Assembly: GCA_958295845.1 (NCBI GenBank)
Contig: OY282376.1
Coordinates: forward strand, 2,927,022 to 2,991,021
Direction: 5' to 3'
Source of the DNA: Caldilineaceae bacterium
GTDB taxonomy: Bacteria > Chloroflexota > Anaerolineae > Caldilineales > Caldilineaceae
DNA: 64,000 nucleotides
How positions within the stretch are numbered: the stretch's first letter is position 1; every line of letters begins with the position of its first letter. This document shows, in pieces, positions 62,272 to 64,000 of the stretch. The notes beneath the pieces are model-generated. The model did not search any database, was not told the origin of the DNA, and saw only the letters and a list, made by a program, of their open reading frames with translations. Position numbers and translations under genes: made by a program.

Positions 62272-63267
62272 TCACGATTCGCAGCCATTCGATGTATCGA
62301 CTGGCGAGGCTCCGGTAATGTCACGCCAATAGTTAAGGACATCCGCCAGACTCTCGCGATTGGAAATGCTCGGAACCCAGCCGGTCTTCTGGGAAAATCT
62401 TTGCGGATTGCAAACGATGCGAGCAACATCGCTGGGCCGCAGACGTTGTGGATCCTGTTCGACAGAGATTTCGACTGGGCTCAGTTCGAGGAGGATATTG
62501 AGCAACTCCTGGACCGAGATGGATGAACCGCTGCCGATGTTATAAACCTCGCCGGGGTCGCCAAACTGGAGCGCGAGCCAGTAGGCGCGGACCATGTCCC
62601 TTACGTCAGTGTAGTCTCGTTCCGCCTCCAGATTTCCAACTTTGAGGACCGGCGGCTGCAGTCCCGCTTCGATTTCAGCGATCTGACGCGCAAAGGCGCT
62701 GGCGACGAAGCTATCGGCCTGTCCCGGCCCGATATGGTTGAAGCTGCGAACGCGGACTGCTGACAGGGCATAATTATACCAGTACTGCTGCGCCATCAGG
62801 TCCTGAGCGACTTTGCTGATGCCGTAGGGAGAGTTTGGGCGCAGGGGGGTCAGTTCATCGATGGGAAGCTCTTCGGGTTCGATGAGGCCGTAGACCTCTG
62901 AGGATGCGACGACGAGAACGCGGGCTTCGGGGGTGTGGCGGCGCAGGGCCTCCAGCAGGTTCAGCTGGCAGGAGATATTCAGCTCGTAGACGGCCCAAGG
63001 TTGATCCCAGCTGGCGCGGACGTCGCTCCATGCGGCGAGATGGAAGGTGAGGTCAGGTTTGACGGACTGGATGACCCGGTCGATCCATGAGGGATTGCGA
63101 AGGTCTCCTTTATGTAAATGCAGGCGATCGCGAAGGTTCTGGATTCGATTGTCGGCGCGGTGAATCGTGCCATGGATTTCCAGGGAGGACCCGGTACCAG
63201 AGGACAGGAGGTTGTTTGCGAGTGTGGAGCCGACAAAGCCGGAGATTCCGGTGATGAGTACGCGCAC
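62272..63267 (-). CDS. rmd: GDP-4-dehydro-6-deoxy-D-mannose reductase-like (Rmd-type)
   Basis: A 331-residue NAD-dependent epimerase/dehydratase-family protein. The 'VLITGISGFVGSTLANNLL' start, 'LAAWSDVRASWDQP', 'VVASSEVYG' and the catalytic Y148/K152 ('NSPYGISKVAQD') are present, along with 'SFNHIGPGQADSFVASAFARQIAEIE', typical of Rmd. Next to gmd it would reduce the keto intermediate to GDP-D-rhamnose for a surface polysaccharide; other nucleotide-sugar roles are possible. The start is the GTG at 63267 with AGGAAAGG eight bases upstream. The open frame upstream to 63555 is translated repeat DNA, not protein. Confidence 0.85.
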   Translation of the reverse strand: MRVLITGISGFVGSTLANNLLSSGTGSSLEIHGTIHRADNRIQNLRDRLHLHKGDLRNPSWIDRVIQSVKPDLTFHLAAWSDVRASWDQPWAVYELNISCQLNLLEALRRHTPEARVLVVASSEVYGLIEPEELPIDELTPLRPNSPYGISKVAQDLMAQQYWYNYALSAVRVRSFNHIGPGQADSFVASAFARQIAEIEAGLQPPVLKVGNLEAERDYTDVRDMVRAYWLALQFGDPGEVYNIGSGSSISVQELLNILLELSPVEISVEQDPQRLRPSDVARIVCNPQRFSQKTGWVPSISNRESLADVLNYWRDITGASPVDTSNGCES

Positions 63268-63620
63268 AAGGTTTGCCTTTCCTGAAAGGGAAATTATAGC
63301 AGACTCGCGTAGAGCTGCGCGAACAGAAGTGGTGAGAAGGCTAATTCTTTGCCGCGAAGTACTGCAACGGCAACTTCGTTGGAACCACGGAGGGCCACGG
63401 AGAGACACGGAGAACTGCAACGGCAACTTCAGAATTCCACGAAGGGCCACGAAGGGCCGCGAAGTACTGCAACGGCAACTTCGTTGGAACCACGGAGGGC
63501 CACGGAGAGTCACGGAGAACGGCAACGGCAACGTCAACTTCAACACCTTAACCACGGAGGGCCACGGAGGGCCACGGAGAACGGCAACGGCAACTTCATT
63601 TTATCCACGGATGGCCGCGG
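63268..63620. repeat. Second locus of CCACGGAG-family repeats
   Basis: Starting at 63351 and 63456 are two ~105-bp direct copies of GCCGCGAAGTACTGCAACGG... followed by CCACGGAGGGCCACGGAGA. A third, altered block runs to about 63620. The sequence shares its building blocks with the array at 56.07-56.60 kb. It sits upstream of rmd and carries no gene. Confidence 0.85.
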
Positions 63621-63895
63621 AGAAAGTATCACACAATTGTCCGCGGAGGGCTTCGATGAGCCAAAAGAATAATTTTCTGGTCTGCAGTGGTTTACGGTCA
63701 GTGCACTTTTGGGGCCGACGCAGATTATGGTTCTGGCTGAAGAGAGGCGCGTCAGAGGTTGCTTATGCCCGCGGGAGTTCGGTCTTCTAGCCGTGGGATC
63801 TTCTCCAAATGTGAATCGGGCAGGGAAGATGCTTTCTGGATGTTTTTCTTCAGGGTGGCAATTTTGCCCCAAAATTCATTTTTTGTCTGGCGGGG

Positions 63896-63904
63896 TGTTA
63901 TACT
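63896..63904 (+). promoter_or_regulatory. Extended -10 promoter of the partial gene
   Basis: TGT-TATACT forms an extended -10 element; transcription would start near 63911, 34 bases before the ATG at 63945. Confidence 0.4.
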
Positions 63905-63944
63905 CAAATTCTAATGCTTGGTTCAGAGAAAGGTATGAACAGGA

Positions 63945-64000
63945 ATGAAAGACCTGCGAAATCGCCACGAAGCGTATGACTCTTTTGCGGACAGGGTAGG
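63945..64000 (+). CDS. Start of an unknown gene, truncated by the window
   Basis: Only 18 codons are visible ('MKDLRNRHEAYDSFADRV'). A promoter candidate lies just upstream, and AGGA is adjacent to the start codon. The other nearby ATG (63935) gives a short frame that stops. Function cannot be told. Confidence 0.45.
   Translation, partial: MKDLRNRHEAYDSFADRV

Noticed and set aside
63268..63555. N-terminal 96-residue extension of rmd
   Set aside because: It is translation of the CCACGGAG repeat; the GTG at 63267 has a good ribosome site and starts the Rossmann motif.

Overview
The window is about 58-60% G+C bacterial DNA with no rRNA, tRNA, CRISPR array or recognisable transposase. Its gene content suggests a Chloroflexota bacterium, perhaps Caldilineae or another Anaerolineae-like lineage. 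That content includes twin-arginine lipoprotein sugar-binding proteins of the 'SRRxFL...AAC' type, many arylsulfatases and PhyH dioxygenases, a complete Mrp antiporter and intergenic repeat families. The taxonomic call is an inference from gene style, not a measurement.

Layout. 1-1.8 kb: 5' part of polyphosphate kinase (minus). 2-4.5 kb: CPBP-type membrane protease and an MFS exporter (plus). 4.6-12.9 kb: one long minus-strand unit, mnhA-B-C-D-E-F-G (seven-subunit Na+/H+ antiporter) followed by an FGGY sugar kinase. 13.7-15.7 kb: small proteins (YccF, a DUF1540-like Cys/acidic protein, a 73-residue membrane peptide) with clear promoters and a strong terminator. 15.7-18.7 kb: an unusual exported protein with seven DUF4399 repeats fused to a c-type cytochrome. 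19-23.7 kb: smc and an unknown membrane protein. 24-31.5 kb: molybdenum-hydroxylase maturation genes (MocA-like, two XdhC-like) interrupted by a divergent terC, then a methyltransferase, SufE, P1 peptidase, PyrK-like and Ddn-like genes. 31.6-33.1 kb: a non-coding array of about eight 177-193 bp tandem repeats.

33.3-53.0 kb is a large plus-strand accessory block. It holds two PhyH dioxygenases, two tandem paralogous sulfatases, a DegT aminotransferase, two separate ABC sugar importers (each a binding protein and two permeases, with no ATPase gene), a polysaccharide deacetylase, a sulfatase-like enzyme with Thr in place of the catalytic Cys/Ser, a Gfo/Idh/MocA dehydrogenase and an ALDH7-like aldehyde dehydrogenase. 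Together they look like an uptake and dismantling route for a sulfated, probably N-acylated sugar or related compound. The substrate cannot be read from the sequence.

53.2-64 kb: a LysM lipoprotein, a YfcE-type phosphodiesterase, RNase Z, pheT, a Nudix hydrolase, a DUF4062-like protein under a 23-bp palindrome, and gmd-rmd (GDP-6-deoxy-hexose synthesis). Two loci here (56.1-56.6 and 63.35-63.62 kb) carry a second non-coding repeat family built on 'CCACGGAGGGCCACGGAG'. A truncated gene starts at 63945. Several promoters are recognisable, with TATACT/TATAAT-type -10 boxes and sometimes an extended TGn.
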